Assembly (NCBI RefSeq): GCF_965363235.1
Contig: NC_134838.1
Coordinates: 15,036,441 to 15,100,440 of the forward strand
DNA from: Mytilus galloprovincialis
Lineage: Eukaryota > Mollusca > Bivalvia > Mytilida > Mytilidae
Reading direction: 5' to 3'
Length of the DNA stretch: 64,000 bases
Positions 45,030 to 56,943 of this stretch are shown here, piece after piece. Each line of letters opens with the position of its first letter. Positions within the stretch are counted from its first letter, which is position 1. A program made the translations under genes and the position numbers. Below the pieces are notes generated by a model. It was given only the letters and a program-made list of their open reading frames with translations, made no database searches and was not told the DNA's origin.

Positions 45030-47400
45030 ATGTTTCTTACATTTGGGTCAGTTAAAAACAAACCTTTACAACAAGAGATGATTTCATCATCCCAATTGAA
45101 AACTCCATTTCTATGTAGCAACATTCCAACCACGCCTGCATACGGAGAATATGTCTCCAAGTTGATACGATATTCCAGGGCTTGCAGGGGCGGATTTAGG
45201 CGGGGGCGTGGCGGGCGTGCGCCCCCCCTAAAATTTGCAAAGCATGGGTTATCCGCACGTAATAAGTTTCCGAAGAGACGACGAAAGCTAGCCTAATGTC
45301 GTTGCATTCAATCTGTTTTAACATTCAAACAAGTATTACTATATAAAACAGTAGTTTAACAGAATTATTACTATTAAACTACTAATCAACTGACCTACTG
45401 TTTATTTAAGTTCTATAAACATGTTACACTTCAAAGGAAGGTGTCAAACGCGGTACTGCGTTTGATGACAAATATCATAGGCTTTCAGCAGTTAGAATAA
45501 AACGATTATTTTTGTGACATTGTAGTTGCAGTTTTAATAAACAATTTCTTTGATAATCGAAGTTCAAAAACATCCCTACATCACTTTCCCACGAAGAAGG
45601 TGGGAGTGCCCTACCCGCTATTTGGGTTATTTTATCATGGCACAACCAAGAAAGCAGTCTAAGTTAGATTCTTTCTTAAGGAAAGATAAAGATTATGGTT
45701 CAAGCGAGAGGTTAGTTTGTTAATTTGACTCATTATTTAATATCTCTGTGACAATATATGATTCTCACTTGCAACATATAAAATTTGCCGAAGCATGCAT
45801 AAACGGTCAAGGACCAAACCCGTAGGTACTACAGTATTACATGGGATCCCAAGAAAATAAGCACAATTTTTTTAAGGATCTCATTTTGATTTTAGTGGTT
45901 AGCGGCCAATTTTTTTTACAGTAAGTAAAAAGTCTAGCCCGACCTCCGAAAATAGAACAAAAATAAAAACACGTATTATGAATTGACAAATAAAATGTAC
46001 CAGTTATAATTTTCGTTTTCAAAATCTTATATTGGTCAGATGAGCTATCGTCATTTGCTTCGTCTCACTTTGCGTCTGTCGGTCCGACTGTCTATCTGTC
46101 AACTCTTCACATTTCCTTCGTCTTAACCAAGAAATTGAAGTTTGGCAGGGCTAGTGGTTATGGAGAGTTAAAGTAATTTTAAAGTTAACCGATTTAATTC
46201 CACATTATTGAAACCATGTACAGTTGGCTTAGACACATCGACTTTGTGCAAAACAAGAGATCATTATTTTTGTGGAAATCCTGTATCTCTTTAGGTCGCA
46301 ACTACCGGCCGTGTAAGGCCTGTTCAAACGTTTAAAACTTCGATTTGTTGTATTGCCAATGAGACAACTCTCCACAAAAGACCAAATGACACAGAAATTA
46401 AAAACTATAGTATAGGTCACCATACGGCTTCAACAATGAGAAAAGCCATATCTTGCAAGGTTTAGTGTAGATTTTACCTAATATTACTATATAGATGAGT
46501 TTACAACAAGTGCTGATGTCATGATTGTAGATTGGTTTGCAAAGGATCACATCATCAAGGTATGCTAGTAGATGGTGGAAGACAATGCGTTTGTGTCTCC
46601 CTGTGTTTCATGGCATCTGTTACCCACGAACCATCTACTCCATCTGACGTTGATCATATCCTTCAACTTGGTACAGATCTTTACCACTCAATATCCACAC
46701 ATAGGGGTTATATGCTTATAAATGAAATACCCAGTACCGTTAATCTTGCGGGAAGAAGTTTACACTTTCGTGTTATAGAGTTGAGAGGTGGATAAACAGC
46801 TCATGCAATAACTTTGATTATTTTAACCTCAAAAAAATTTTCGCCTCGCTCCGCTCGGCGAAATTTTATTCTGCGCCCCCCTAACGTCAAATCCTGTATC
46901 CGCCCCTGGCTTGTATTTTCTATCATGATTTCCTTGATAGAGGGTTGTTGCTCAAAAGGAAACTATTACTAGTAAACCCGAGTTTAACGTGGTAAAGTTA
47001 AAGTCATCGCTTCGTAGGTTTTATGGACGCCTACACGAGTTGGTTGACCGTTATGAAATATCCGTTTCACAGATGATAACGGATATGTTCCTAATGTCGT
47101 AGCTACAATCCCGTACCCTTTTCCCGAATTAAACTTATTACCTGCTTTGAAATAACATGAGGAACACGACAGATGCCAGATGTGGAGCATGATCTCCGGA
47201 GCACCTTAGATCTCCCCTATGTTTAGTGGGGTTCGTGTTCAGTCTTTAGTTTTTTAAGTTGTTTTTTGTTTACTATTGTGTGTCTATTGGTCTTTTTTTT
47301 CGTTTTTAGCCATTGTCAGTTTATTTTCGACATACGAGTTTGAATGTCCCTCTGGTATCTTTCGAATGTCCCTCTGGTATCTTTCGAAACTCTTGTAATA
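45030..47400 (+). mobile_element. Retroelement 3' relic, split by a later transposon
   Basis: Plus-strand translation ends with YGEYVSKLIRYSRAC before 45180 and resumes after 46913 with a FYHDFLDRGLLL-type segment, then NVVKLKSSLRRFYGR and LVDRYEISVSQMITDMF. This is the C-terminal tail text of a reverse-transcriptase-bearing element common in mussels. A 3' tail (about 47110-47400) contains a duplicated word, tgtccctctggtatctttcg. No catalytic RT motif lies in the window, so it is a truncated copy. The frame is continuous across the inserted element when one target-site copy is counted, apart from one later frameshift near 46990. Confidence 0.65.
45185..46908 (+). mobile_element. 1.7-kb TIR DNA transposon with gene-like exons
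   Basis: The termini are CAGGGGCGGAT at the left and its exact complement at the right, flanked by a 5-bp direct repeat GCTTG (45180-45184 and 46909-46913). Inside are two coding-like pieces on the plus strand. One is 45637-45710, ATG with good context, MAQPRKQSKLDSFLRKDKDY, containing a Q-x2-L-x2-F PIP-box-like motif, then a gttagt donor. The other is 46531-46795 after a tag acceptor, with DGGRQCVCVSLCFMA and DHILQLGTDLYHSI, reminiscent of OTU/C48-like cysteine-protease-type segments found in other invertebrate elements. No DDE core is readable, so it is probably a deleted or gene-capturing copy. A gcctcgctccgctcggcg hairpin word precedes the right end. Confidence 0.65.
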
Positions 47401-49149
47401 ATGAACCCATAACTATAATCGGGTAAAAAGAGATTCCTTCAATGATTGCTGATCGAAAACTTTGGCTGTAACTAAATTGATGTTCGGGTTTTGCTGCTGA
47501 TGTTTACCGAATGTAATCAATACAGCGTCATGAACACGTGTGATGATGGTGCGATGTTTTATTTTGGTTTATTTTTGGCAGCATATTTATTTGTTTATAA
47601 ACTTATGTAATTACTGTTGTACTAATTTGGTGTATTATAATTCTCAATCTAGCTCATATGTATTATAACGAAATCAGAGATCAATATTTTAATGCTGTTA
47701 GAATCAGTTGATAATATAATCCTCATTCCACGTTTGCTAAAGTTGTATACAAATTATACCAAAATCGATGACATAGCCCCTGTTCCTTGAACTAAAACCA
47801 TCGATTATTAACGTTGTGTTTTGACAGTTTTTATGAACTGTCCCTTCTTTAGTTTGCTTAGGAGTTCTTAGGAGTTCGGTATTTTTTTTTAAACTTTTCA
47901 TGAATCATTGGTAATATTTATCAGATGCCTTTATTAAATATTTCTAAAGATTTTCAACATCAATTTTAACCACAACAAGTAAAGCAGGCGAGACATTTCT
48001 ACTTGTGTTCTCTTAAGTTTATTTATTTGGTCAATATGTTGTCTTATTTTACCTATCAAAGCTACGGCATTTGATTGGCCCTTGTTTCGACAGGCACTGG
48101 TCCATTTTACCTTTATATAGGCATATTTGTAGGGGGATCAGAGACAATTGCTAGTGTGCTTGGTCCCAATTATTTATTGAACCGTGAGCTGTAATAACAC
48201 CGTGCTCTTTATAACATCTTACAGGAGCAAGTCAATATATATTATAGATTACAGGTGGGCGTACATGCTATTTTGTTTGGGTTTTTTTTTTTTTGATTTT
48301 GTTGGTAAGAATGGAGAGGGTAATGTTTTTTGGGTAAGCAAATCAGAATTATTCATCGAAAAAGATCATAGCGGTCAGGTGTTTGAAATCCTGAGAGCAT
48401 GGGTCAACTATTTCCCTTCCTCAAGAGCAACATTCTGTATCTATATCCCGCTCTAGTTTCAATCACTATTTCGAGGAACAAATGATCGAATGTCAATGAC
48501 AATAAACGAAATACAATAAAATAAATGAATGATGATGGACTATGGATATTTACTGATAATGAAAGTGCTGAAATTAAACCAGATTTATGGCACATACCCT
48601 ATACTTGTATGACAGTCGTGTTCGTTGTTAAACATAGGAAGCACCGTGGGTTCATCATTATTTAGGGTCTACCAATTTTCGTTGGTAAAGGAAAACTATG
48701 AATTTAAATATTCAACGAGGCTTATATTTTCTATAGGCTTGTATACAAACTTTTGCATAACCAAGAAATATTATATTAACAATATCCACGGGGGGAAATT
48801 CTCATCAATCCACGAAAATAAATAAATCGAGAAATGTACAACCTGATATTTTGAATCTTACAAGCCCCATATCCGTTACCATTGTTCATATAAACTAAAA
48901 TAGGTCTGGCATTAATCTTATTTTGTTGGCTCTTATTTTTTTATTTCAATATTTCCGATTTTTTTCTTTATATCTTTCTTTTGGTACATCAAAACCATAA
49001 AGGGATAATATAAGGTAGTAATACAAATGAAGCAATAATAAATTCACAAATATATGTACTATGTAAATATCTTGTTTTTATAGTTTTGGTTATAGATCTA
49101 TAGATATAATCACATATATACTAATCTTCCAAAGAATGATATGACATTT
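47401..49149. other. Intergenic between the retroelement relic and USP B
   Basis: No gene seen. The segment 48640-48830 (gcaccgtgggttcatcatta ... caatccacgaaaataaat) is a dispersed repeat, related words of which appear at 63275-63305. A TTTATT at 48940-48945 gives AATAAA on the minus strand about 205 bp after the USP B stop and could be its polyadenylation signal. Confidence 0.45.
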
Positions 49150-52100
49150 TTAATTGCGGCAAATTAAAACTGGAACGTGTGAGTGGTGTAGTACATAGTC
49201 ACTAACACTCCCCATGATTGTCCGCCTAATAGCACCAAGTCCTCGTGTTCCCATAATTATAATAGCAGCATGAGTTTTAGCTGCAAAAGCACAAATTTGT
49301 TCTCCTGGATCTCCAAATCCAATTTGTACATCTCCTTGCAACTGAAAAAGAGTAAAATTTCAAACTAAATATTGCATTTGTTTCAGTTTTTGGTTTTAGA
49401 AGTTTTGAAAATAAACAACAACACTAACAGTGTTTTGTCAAATATCTCGTTGTTTATACATCATTGTTTGTACGAAGTAAGTATTTACATTGGCATAGTT
49501 TTTTGGTCTTAATTCGTATCTATTGGTATTAAATGCAATATAGCAACGAAATATGGTAAACAAAATACATGTACGTGTTTGATCACCTATTGCGGGCCCA
49601 TCTCTTGAAGACACAAGCATTATCATAGACCAAATAGTTGTGTAAAGAATTCTGATTTTGATTGTATCTGGACATGATCGAAGGGTTTTGTATTGTAAGC
49701 ATGCAATGATAAGAGAATGACTTTTAAATATTCTGGGGCTGGGGGTTAGAAGGATTTTTTCCGATTGATTAAATATTTTCATCGGTTGCTTAACGCATGC
49801 TTAATTTTTTCACGGTTTTGTTGCGTAAAAATTTATTTTCACTTTTGTACAAATTTTATATTCTGTCTTGTTCAGATATTTCGGCCCAAGTTATTCATTT
49901 TCAATGTCGGCCGATTTTACACATTACTAACCGCCTTTAAGAACAGTATCACTCTAAAAGTTAGTTTCTATATCACAACATATATTTAAATAATTTGTTT
50001 GAGCAATATCGTCTACACGGTTTTAACAGTTATTTATCAAATATGATCGAAGTACGTACTCCTAGTTCAGCCATTTTAGCAACGTATCTCGCCTTCATTT
50101 CATCTGCCCCGGCCTTCATCTTCTTCATAAGATCTTGCATGATACCTGGACCTAAAACAACAATATTAAATCAATGAATTTCAAAGGACTCAACGATATT
50201 TATAAATCATAATCATACAGAAAATCACATTTCATTTTCACTGAAGCATTCATTCTCTAAGAAATTGATAAAAGTTTTAAAGGGACATTGGCTGTCAAAT
50301 TCATGTTCATCTATTTGACTCAAATTCTCATATTTGATTTATAACATACTCAAATATATATCCAAATATTTAAAAGTCTCAACTAAACAATTTACAAAAA
50401 AGGCATAAGCTCGATAATATGTAATCATCTTTTCATGTCTATTTTCGTCTAGAAGCTATCTAATTGAATATAATTGACCTCTGAAGACTGCCATCGGTCA
50501 TATAAACGATATAAACATAAATTTAGATGAAAATAGACAGCGAACTCGTGCTATTGGATTTTCAAGGTCTGTTTCATTTCATATTATAGGTAAACAATGT
50601 ATGATATAAATCATCGTTTGTACCTGTATAAGAATTAGTTTTTGTTGATCGAATCAGTCTATCGAATGGTTTACCTTTGTTTCACTTTCGATGTTGACAT
50701 TCTTTTCGTTTTAACAACTTTTAAAACACGCATATCTTTCGTTATATATCTCTAGCTAAGGGGTTAAATTGAAGTTCACATCAATATTGATTTTATGAGG
50801 TCGAATTATTCACTTGCAAGTGAATAATTCATTATCAATGTTTCTTAGCTTATTTTGATAAAATGTAACCATACTGACCGCTAAAAGCGAATCATTATTA
50901 CACTATTTACTTTCATTAATGATTGAACAAAATAGATGAAGAGTGTGTCCATGGGACACAGATGATGCCCCCGCTTGCATAGGCTATAAAGTGACATAAC
51001 TCAAGAACTGTAAAAGTGACGCTATCCAAAGTACTTGATCTGAGTTTTTATAGTAATTAGCATTTTGTATTCATTGGAAACATATAGCTACGGCAAACTT
51101 AAGTTGGAAAACTGAAACGAAACGAAAAACCTAGCAAGTAAAGGAGCATAACTCTAGAACGGTAGATGTGACGCCATAATAGTCCAAACTTGGTCTATAT
51201 TTTGTGGTAATAAGCTTTGTGTATAAGTTTCATAACATTTGGTTGAGGCAAACTAAAGTTGGAGAAAGAAAAAAAAAATGATTTTTTTCCATTTGTAACG
51301 GAGCATAACTATAGAACGGCAAAAGTGACGCCACCAACATTCAAACTTGATCTGTGTTTTGTGGTAATCAGCATTGCGTACATAAGTTTCATAACATTTG
51401 GTTGAAGCAAACTAAAGTTAGAGAGACGGAAACACAAAAAATTAGCAATGTTTCCATTTGTAAAGGGGCACAATTCTAGAACGGTAAAAGTTACGCCACA
51501 GAAATCTTAACTTGATCTGTGTTTTGTGTATTGTGCATAAGTTTCATAACATTTGGTTGAGGAAAACAAAAGTAAGAGAACAGAAACAAAAAAAAAACAT
51601 TTGTAAAGGGGCATGACTCTAGAACGACAAAAGTGACGCCACTAAAATTCAAACTGATCTGTGTTTTTGGATAAATTTCCTTACATTTGGTTGAGGCAAA
51701 CTAATTTTGGGAAGTACGGACATACGTACAGACGGACAAGGGGAAAGTTTAATGCCCCCTCCACTACGGCTTGGGCATAAACAATAATATATTTTATTTT
51801 TTACATATCTCGGAGCTAGTGCCCCTTAAGGAGAGAATATGCAAAAAAAAAACTAAAATTAATCAAGAAATCGTAAGTGAGTTTTCAAATGGTTTCAGTC
51901 ATATTGTCATTTTGTAAATCTTGCATATGATAATTTTGTTGTTATTAAAATGAAGGTCGATTTTCACCTCTTAAATTCATGTCAGATATTTATTCCCTAT
52001 CAATTGCGGTTTTCAGGAATATGACAGTTTATTTATTTTATCCCTCAGTCAGTTATTAACCCATCTTCGCTAGCCAAGGGTTACGATCCACTCCCGCTTG

Positions 52101-54937
52101 GCTAGCGAAGATGTTATTAACCATGGCGGTCAGAAGAGTTAAGACCAAAACACTCTGAGCTAAAACACAAACATGTATATACTAGATATCATAAGCATCA
52201 TACAGCCTAAGTTTACGTTTAGTTCAAATTAGTCTTTGGTTTCAGAGTAGAATATATATATAAATATAATGCGACGACAGACGCCAAGTGATGTAAATAA
52301 CTCATTATAAATTCAGGCGAGAAAAGATATAAAAAGACAGAACATCTATACACTTACTGGCGTCCTTCATTGAGTACAATTGTGGAATGTGTAGTAGTGT
52401 CAGTTTATCACCAGGTGCTTTAATTTGCTTTGCATAAACTGAAATATACAGAAACTATAAATTTTAAATACATATCTATAAATTCAAATATTTTATTGGA
52501 TAAAACACATATGATAAATGTGACATTGCGTAATCCAAGTGTCACAACATATAGAATAGAATAGAATAAGCAACATGACAAATGATGTAAATAAAGCATA
52601 ATGCATAAAAAATTTGCTAAATATATGTCTATTTTTTTTGTATAGTACTTCCGCAACTTAGAGTAGACCAACTGACACTAAGCGCCGGTTATTGTGAACT
52701 TCAACGCATGTTTCGCCTGTCCCAAGTCAGGAGTTTCTGGCCTTCCACGGATTTGGCTATACTTTTTGGACCTTTTGGATTATAGCTCTTCATCTTCTAT
52801 ATTATAAGCTTTGGATTTCAAATATTTTGGCCACGAGCATCACTGAAGAGACATGTATTGTCGAAATGCGCATCTGGTGCAAGAAAATTGGTACCGTTGA
52901 TTTTATTACTACCACTGGGTCGATGTCTCTGCTGGTGGACTATTAGTCCCCGAGGGTATCACCAGCCCAGTAGCTAGTACTTCAGTACTGGCATAAAAAA
53001 ACGAATTTTTTGTGTTACTAAAATTTGCTGTTACAAAATGATAGAAATTATTATAATGTAAGGAACGTATCTCCCTCATGCAAAACTCTGATTTCTTCCA
53101 CGGATTTGGCTATACTTTTTGGACCTTTTGGATTATAGCTCTTCATCTTTTATATAAGCTTTAGATTTCAAATATTTTGGCCACGAGCATCACTGAAGAG
53201 ACATGTATTGTCGAAATGCGCATCTGGTGCATTGGCACCGTTAATTTTCTTAGTCTTGTGTGTGTGTGCGGTTTTTTTTTTTTAATTTTAGTTCATTTAT
53301 ATGTTTCGGAGTTTATTATGACGTTCATTTTCACGGAACTATTACAGTTTTTAATTAAGGGGCTCACCCATTGGTGTGTGATTTTCTAGCTGTGTTGAAG
53401 ACCCATTGGTACCCTTCGGCTGTTAAAACGCAAACTGGTACAGGATTGTGTAAATGTTCGCCAACGTCGCCAACATTTACGAACTCATGATCTGCTCTTG
53501 CGACGGGTTGTTGTCTCTTTGACATATTTCCCATATTATTTTTTTTCAGTTCTATTCAAAAGCTTGTCTCAAACATTACAATTTTGTTTGGCATTGGCCA
53601 ACAATTATTTGGATTAAAAGATTTTATATCATCTTCAAATTTTTGAAAATATTAAACTTCTATGGAAGGTTTTATAACACCATAAAATATAAACTTCTAT
53701 GGACAATGATGGATTATAACAACATAAAATATTAACTTCTATGGAAGGTTTTATAACAACATAAAATATGCATATCATTTTATCCAGTCGAGATCGATCA
53801 CAAACAGCATCATCGTTTCACTGTCTTGTTCTAAATGAAAATAATTGTATTGCCATATAAAAAAAAATGATAAGTTTTAATCTGCACTTTAAATTTAAAA
53901 CTAGTGTGTTAAAATTCCTTGACCTTTTTATCTTTTCAATAAAATCTTTCAGGTATGTCGAATAGTTGCCTTGAACTGAACTTGTAACTGCGTTTAAAAA
54001 TAAAAATATGCATTCAGAACTGGTTTTGGGCAGCCTCTGTCTATACCATTTACCAATTTTGTTTATATGTAAACATTTAGCTATTTATACATTTGTTATA
54101 CAGCATGGAATTCATAGTCACTTACTCGTTACATATTATGTGCATACTAATGAATGTACTTTCAAACGTCAATTATAATGTAAAGGATGACCTGAGGAGT
54201 GATTGATTGTTCCTTGCTCAATGTCCAGTCGCAATTATTTCATGAAATTTCGAGACGAGAAACTAGCTTTAATACATTATTAAAACAATTGGTAGGTTCT
54301 GAAATGTGGGACATGAAATAAATGACGTTTAATTGAAACTGCCTTAGAAGCCCGTAGCCAGGAATTTCCAAGGGGGGTTCGTTGGACTCATGAACTCGAC
54401 TTTAACAGTCACAATTTGAACAAAACGTTGACTTTTAACAGTGCTTATTTGATTTCAAAAAAGGGGGGGGGGGGGGTGTCGTCCGAACCCCCCTGACTAC
54501 GGATATGAAGACAATGACAGATGACATCGGGAGAATGTACATTATTTCTTCTTTTCATTTTCAGTTGAAATCATTGTACATAGACACAGGCATTACAAAA
54601 AAAAGAGCGTTGTATGAGATAAATCCAGTCATATATATATATTATATATGTATTAAAAAGCGTATATACATACTATTAAATTATCTTATATTTTATGTGT
54701 ACGGAAGTGAACATGACCACAAGAAATACTAACTTGTGTGACCTAGATGTGTAGTCTTAAAATCACAAAACTTTCTATGCAGCATTATACCACTTGGGTT
54801 TTTAAAAGGATTAAAATGCAATACATATAGATTCTTCATTGTTTACAAATAAGCACAAAATACTCACATTCAAGCGCATAATCCGCATGTTTACTTCCAT
54901 CTACAGAAATCAATACAAGTTTTCCAGTTCCCGCCAT
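49150..54937 (-). CDS. Universal stress protein, paralog 2 (USP B)
   Basis: Four exons: 54937-54868, 52438-52358, 50151-50060, 49341-49150, phases 1-1-0. Total 435 nt, 144 residues. MAGTGKLVLISVDGSKHADY opens the domain; KAPGDKLTLLHIPQLY follows; exon 3 (PGIMQDLMKKMKAGADEM) is the charged helix. The last exon has GFGDPGEQICAFAAKTHA, then the ATP-binding motif GTRGLGAIRRTIMGSVSDYV, and ends HVPVLICRN. Exons 2 and 3 are 81 and 92 nt, identical in length to those of the neighbours. All nucleotide-binding glycines are kept, so ATP binding is expected. Introns are long (about 2.2-2.4 kb for the first two) and filled with repeats. Confidence 0.92.
50935..51780 (+). repeat. Tandem repeat of about 150-165 bp, five copies, USP B intron 2
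   Basis: Copies begin at about 50985, 51143, 51298, 51464 and 51606 with aggagcataactctagaacg or variants. Each continues with aaaagtgacgcca, aacttgatctgtgttttg, ataagtttcataacatttgg and ttgaggcaaactaaagtt. The end, 51715-51780, has gacggacaaggggaaag and atgccccctcc, typical of the terminus of a bivalve interspersed element. Non-coding. Confidence 0.75.
52062..52113. repeat. Small hairpin element, 'catcttcgctagccaag'
   Basis: Arms 52062-52078 and 52097-52113 are perfect inverted copies of 17 bp around an 18-base loop containing ggttacgatcc. A longer relative lies at 58662-58752 in USP C. Located in USP B intron 2. Confidence 0.7.
52737..53255 (+). repeat. Dispersed repeat with a 360-bp direct duplication
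   Basis: The text tccacggatttggctatact ... ggccacgagcatcactgaag ... tgtcgaaatgcgcatctgg occurs at about 52743-52885 and again at about 53098-53235. After the first copy comes ccactgggtcgatgtctctg ... gtatcaccagcccagtag ... cttcagtactggcat. Inverse copies of this text are at 44640-44720. In USP B intron 1. Confidence 0.65.
53365..53545 (+). repeat. Dispersed mussel-type repeat, diverged copy
   Basis: The words tgtgttgaagacccattgg, cgacgggttgttgtctcttt and gacatatttcccat follow the usual order of the repeat family at 41545-41870. Non-coding; the ORF at 53177-53389 overlaps it and is not a gene. Confidence 0.45.
54352..54502. mobile_element. 150-bp MITE with G-rich inverted ends
   Basis: The left end ccgtagccaggaatttcc followed by ggggggttcg and the right end cgaacccccctgactacgg are inverted. 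An internal G-run of about 14 lies at 54462-54476. No ORF. In USP B intron 1, about 370 bp downstream of exon 1. Confidence 0.6.
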
Positions 54938-56943
54938 GTTATTAACCTCTTTGTAGTCTAGTTGATGTGTTTATGTGAAATTCACAAACATCCGTCTACT
55001 GAAAGCTTATACCTGAGTTTCTACGGGTCACTGACATTACTTAAAAGCCAACAAAAATATGCCTTTCACAGTGGTTAAGTAATATTAAATGTTTTAAGAA
55101 TCATTTTATAAAAATACATCTGTAAAAAAGTTACTAAAAACATATTTTTGTGTAGGTGATAAGTAAAAGGAAACGTGTGTGTTCATAAAAGTGTAAAACT
55201 TATTTTACATGGTGTCGTTTCGGTGCAAGTGACCATTTAATACTGGTAGTATGAATAAACAATAAATCAAAGATTAGACACTCTGGTATTTAATGTTCTG
55301 TCGTGTAAATGTTTTGATATTTTAGTTTGAGTTCCCTAATCTTTATTTTTCGATTTTGTGTTTTGTGTACGGTTTTTTTTCTTTTTGTCCTTTTTTTCAT
55401 GGCTGTCTATTTATTTTCGACTTATGAGTTTGAATGTCCCTTTGTTCATTTTGCCTCTCTTTTACGCATAATGTAATACAAAACGATGTAGATAGATAGA
55501 CTGCTGTTTAATGTCCAGCGGCAAAATATTAAAATACTTACTCAGGACGAGAACATGATAATGTGATATTATGATAATACCTGCTAGCTTTGTACAAATA
55601 TAGACATGACATCCTACCCAGATACATTATTCTAACCCCGAGCCGACCGGTCTTTGCTTTTAAACCCTATATATTGCGCGTTTATAACGGAGAAGCAGGT
55701 GCCATTATTCTAAGGCTTTACTTTGAGCCAACCACAACATCAAGTACTCTTTTCTCTATACTCAGTATCTTTAAAAAAATAAAGCCAAGTTTAAATGTGG
55801 CTATGACCAAAATTCAATACGTTTCGAGGTTAGACAGTTTACCTTCAAGATATTACTTTTTGTAGAGGTCCTACATACAAAACATCATGTGAAAGTTTAA
55901 CTGCCTTTCAAGTAGAAAGAATTAAGATAAAACCCTTTCAATATATTATTTGATGCATGCTCGTCTTCCGAAATATGAATGAGTCAAAGAAAGTACTTAG
56001 TTTATTTTTGAAGTAAAAACAAATGCTTGTGTGGAGATACAAAATCATCCCCCAACCTCCAACCCTCACACACAGTGACACACATAAGATCAATTGTACG
56101 TTCATGCATTTACATAAACCAAAGGTACGTGTGTATCGAAAATCAACTCCAGATATCTGCAGACATTACAAAATGACAAGAATAGGCCCAAGCACGATAA
56201 TTCTTCCTGAAAATATGGTAAACTAGGTAAAAAGGCATACTCGATCTGTAGGTCATCATTATGCACGTATGTATCAAACAAACCACGCAAGATCTGCAGG
56301 CCTAATTCGGATAATTACACATTCTTTGATTTTTTTTTCAAAGGGCCGTAATACCGTATAAAAAAAAGACGATAAATCTAACCGAAACGCATACTTGATC
56401 TGGACAAGCCATAACTTTACACTTATGATTATGATATGTACAAGCTCCATTACTACAGAATTTGCAAATTAAAAGTCGGGACAAGAACAACCCCATAAAA
56501 TTTCATAGGTTTAAGGGACTAATTCTCCTGAAAGTCGATCAACCGAAACAAAACAAATCAAAACCATCTGAGTCTTAGTGTAAGACATCAAAACCTTACT
56601 GTAACTAGTCTATACCTAAGCGCCCGATCTGCAGATATAGCAAATCTGTTTGAATTTAGGAGACAGACAGGAAGGACAAGGGTACCACTATAATCCCTTG
56701 CAACTAAGTGAAGGGGGGGAGGGGGCGAAAACAAAATCATGTATTTTTTATGTGCATTGATTTTGAAAAATGGCATCTCGAAACTTGAGTAATAAACATG
56801 TTACATGGAGAAGTAAATTGATTGAATCAAACCTTTATTATATGATAAACAATTAAATTATTTCAAAACAAATGCGTACATTAAACTTTGTATTCATTAA
56901 ACGTTTATAAAGTTTCTTCGGCTTTGGTAGCAGTGACCTACTT
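54938..56943. other. Intergenic between USP B and USP C
   Basis: No gene seen. A repeat relic at about 55590-55780 contains ccccgagccgaccggtcttt, which looks like part of a bivalve SINE-type sequence; the overlapping ORF at 55590-55865 is discounted. A TTTATT at 56834-56839 gives AATAAA on the minus strand about 105 bp after the USP C stop, a candidate polyadenylation signal. Confidence 0.45.
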
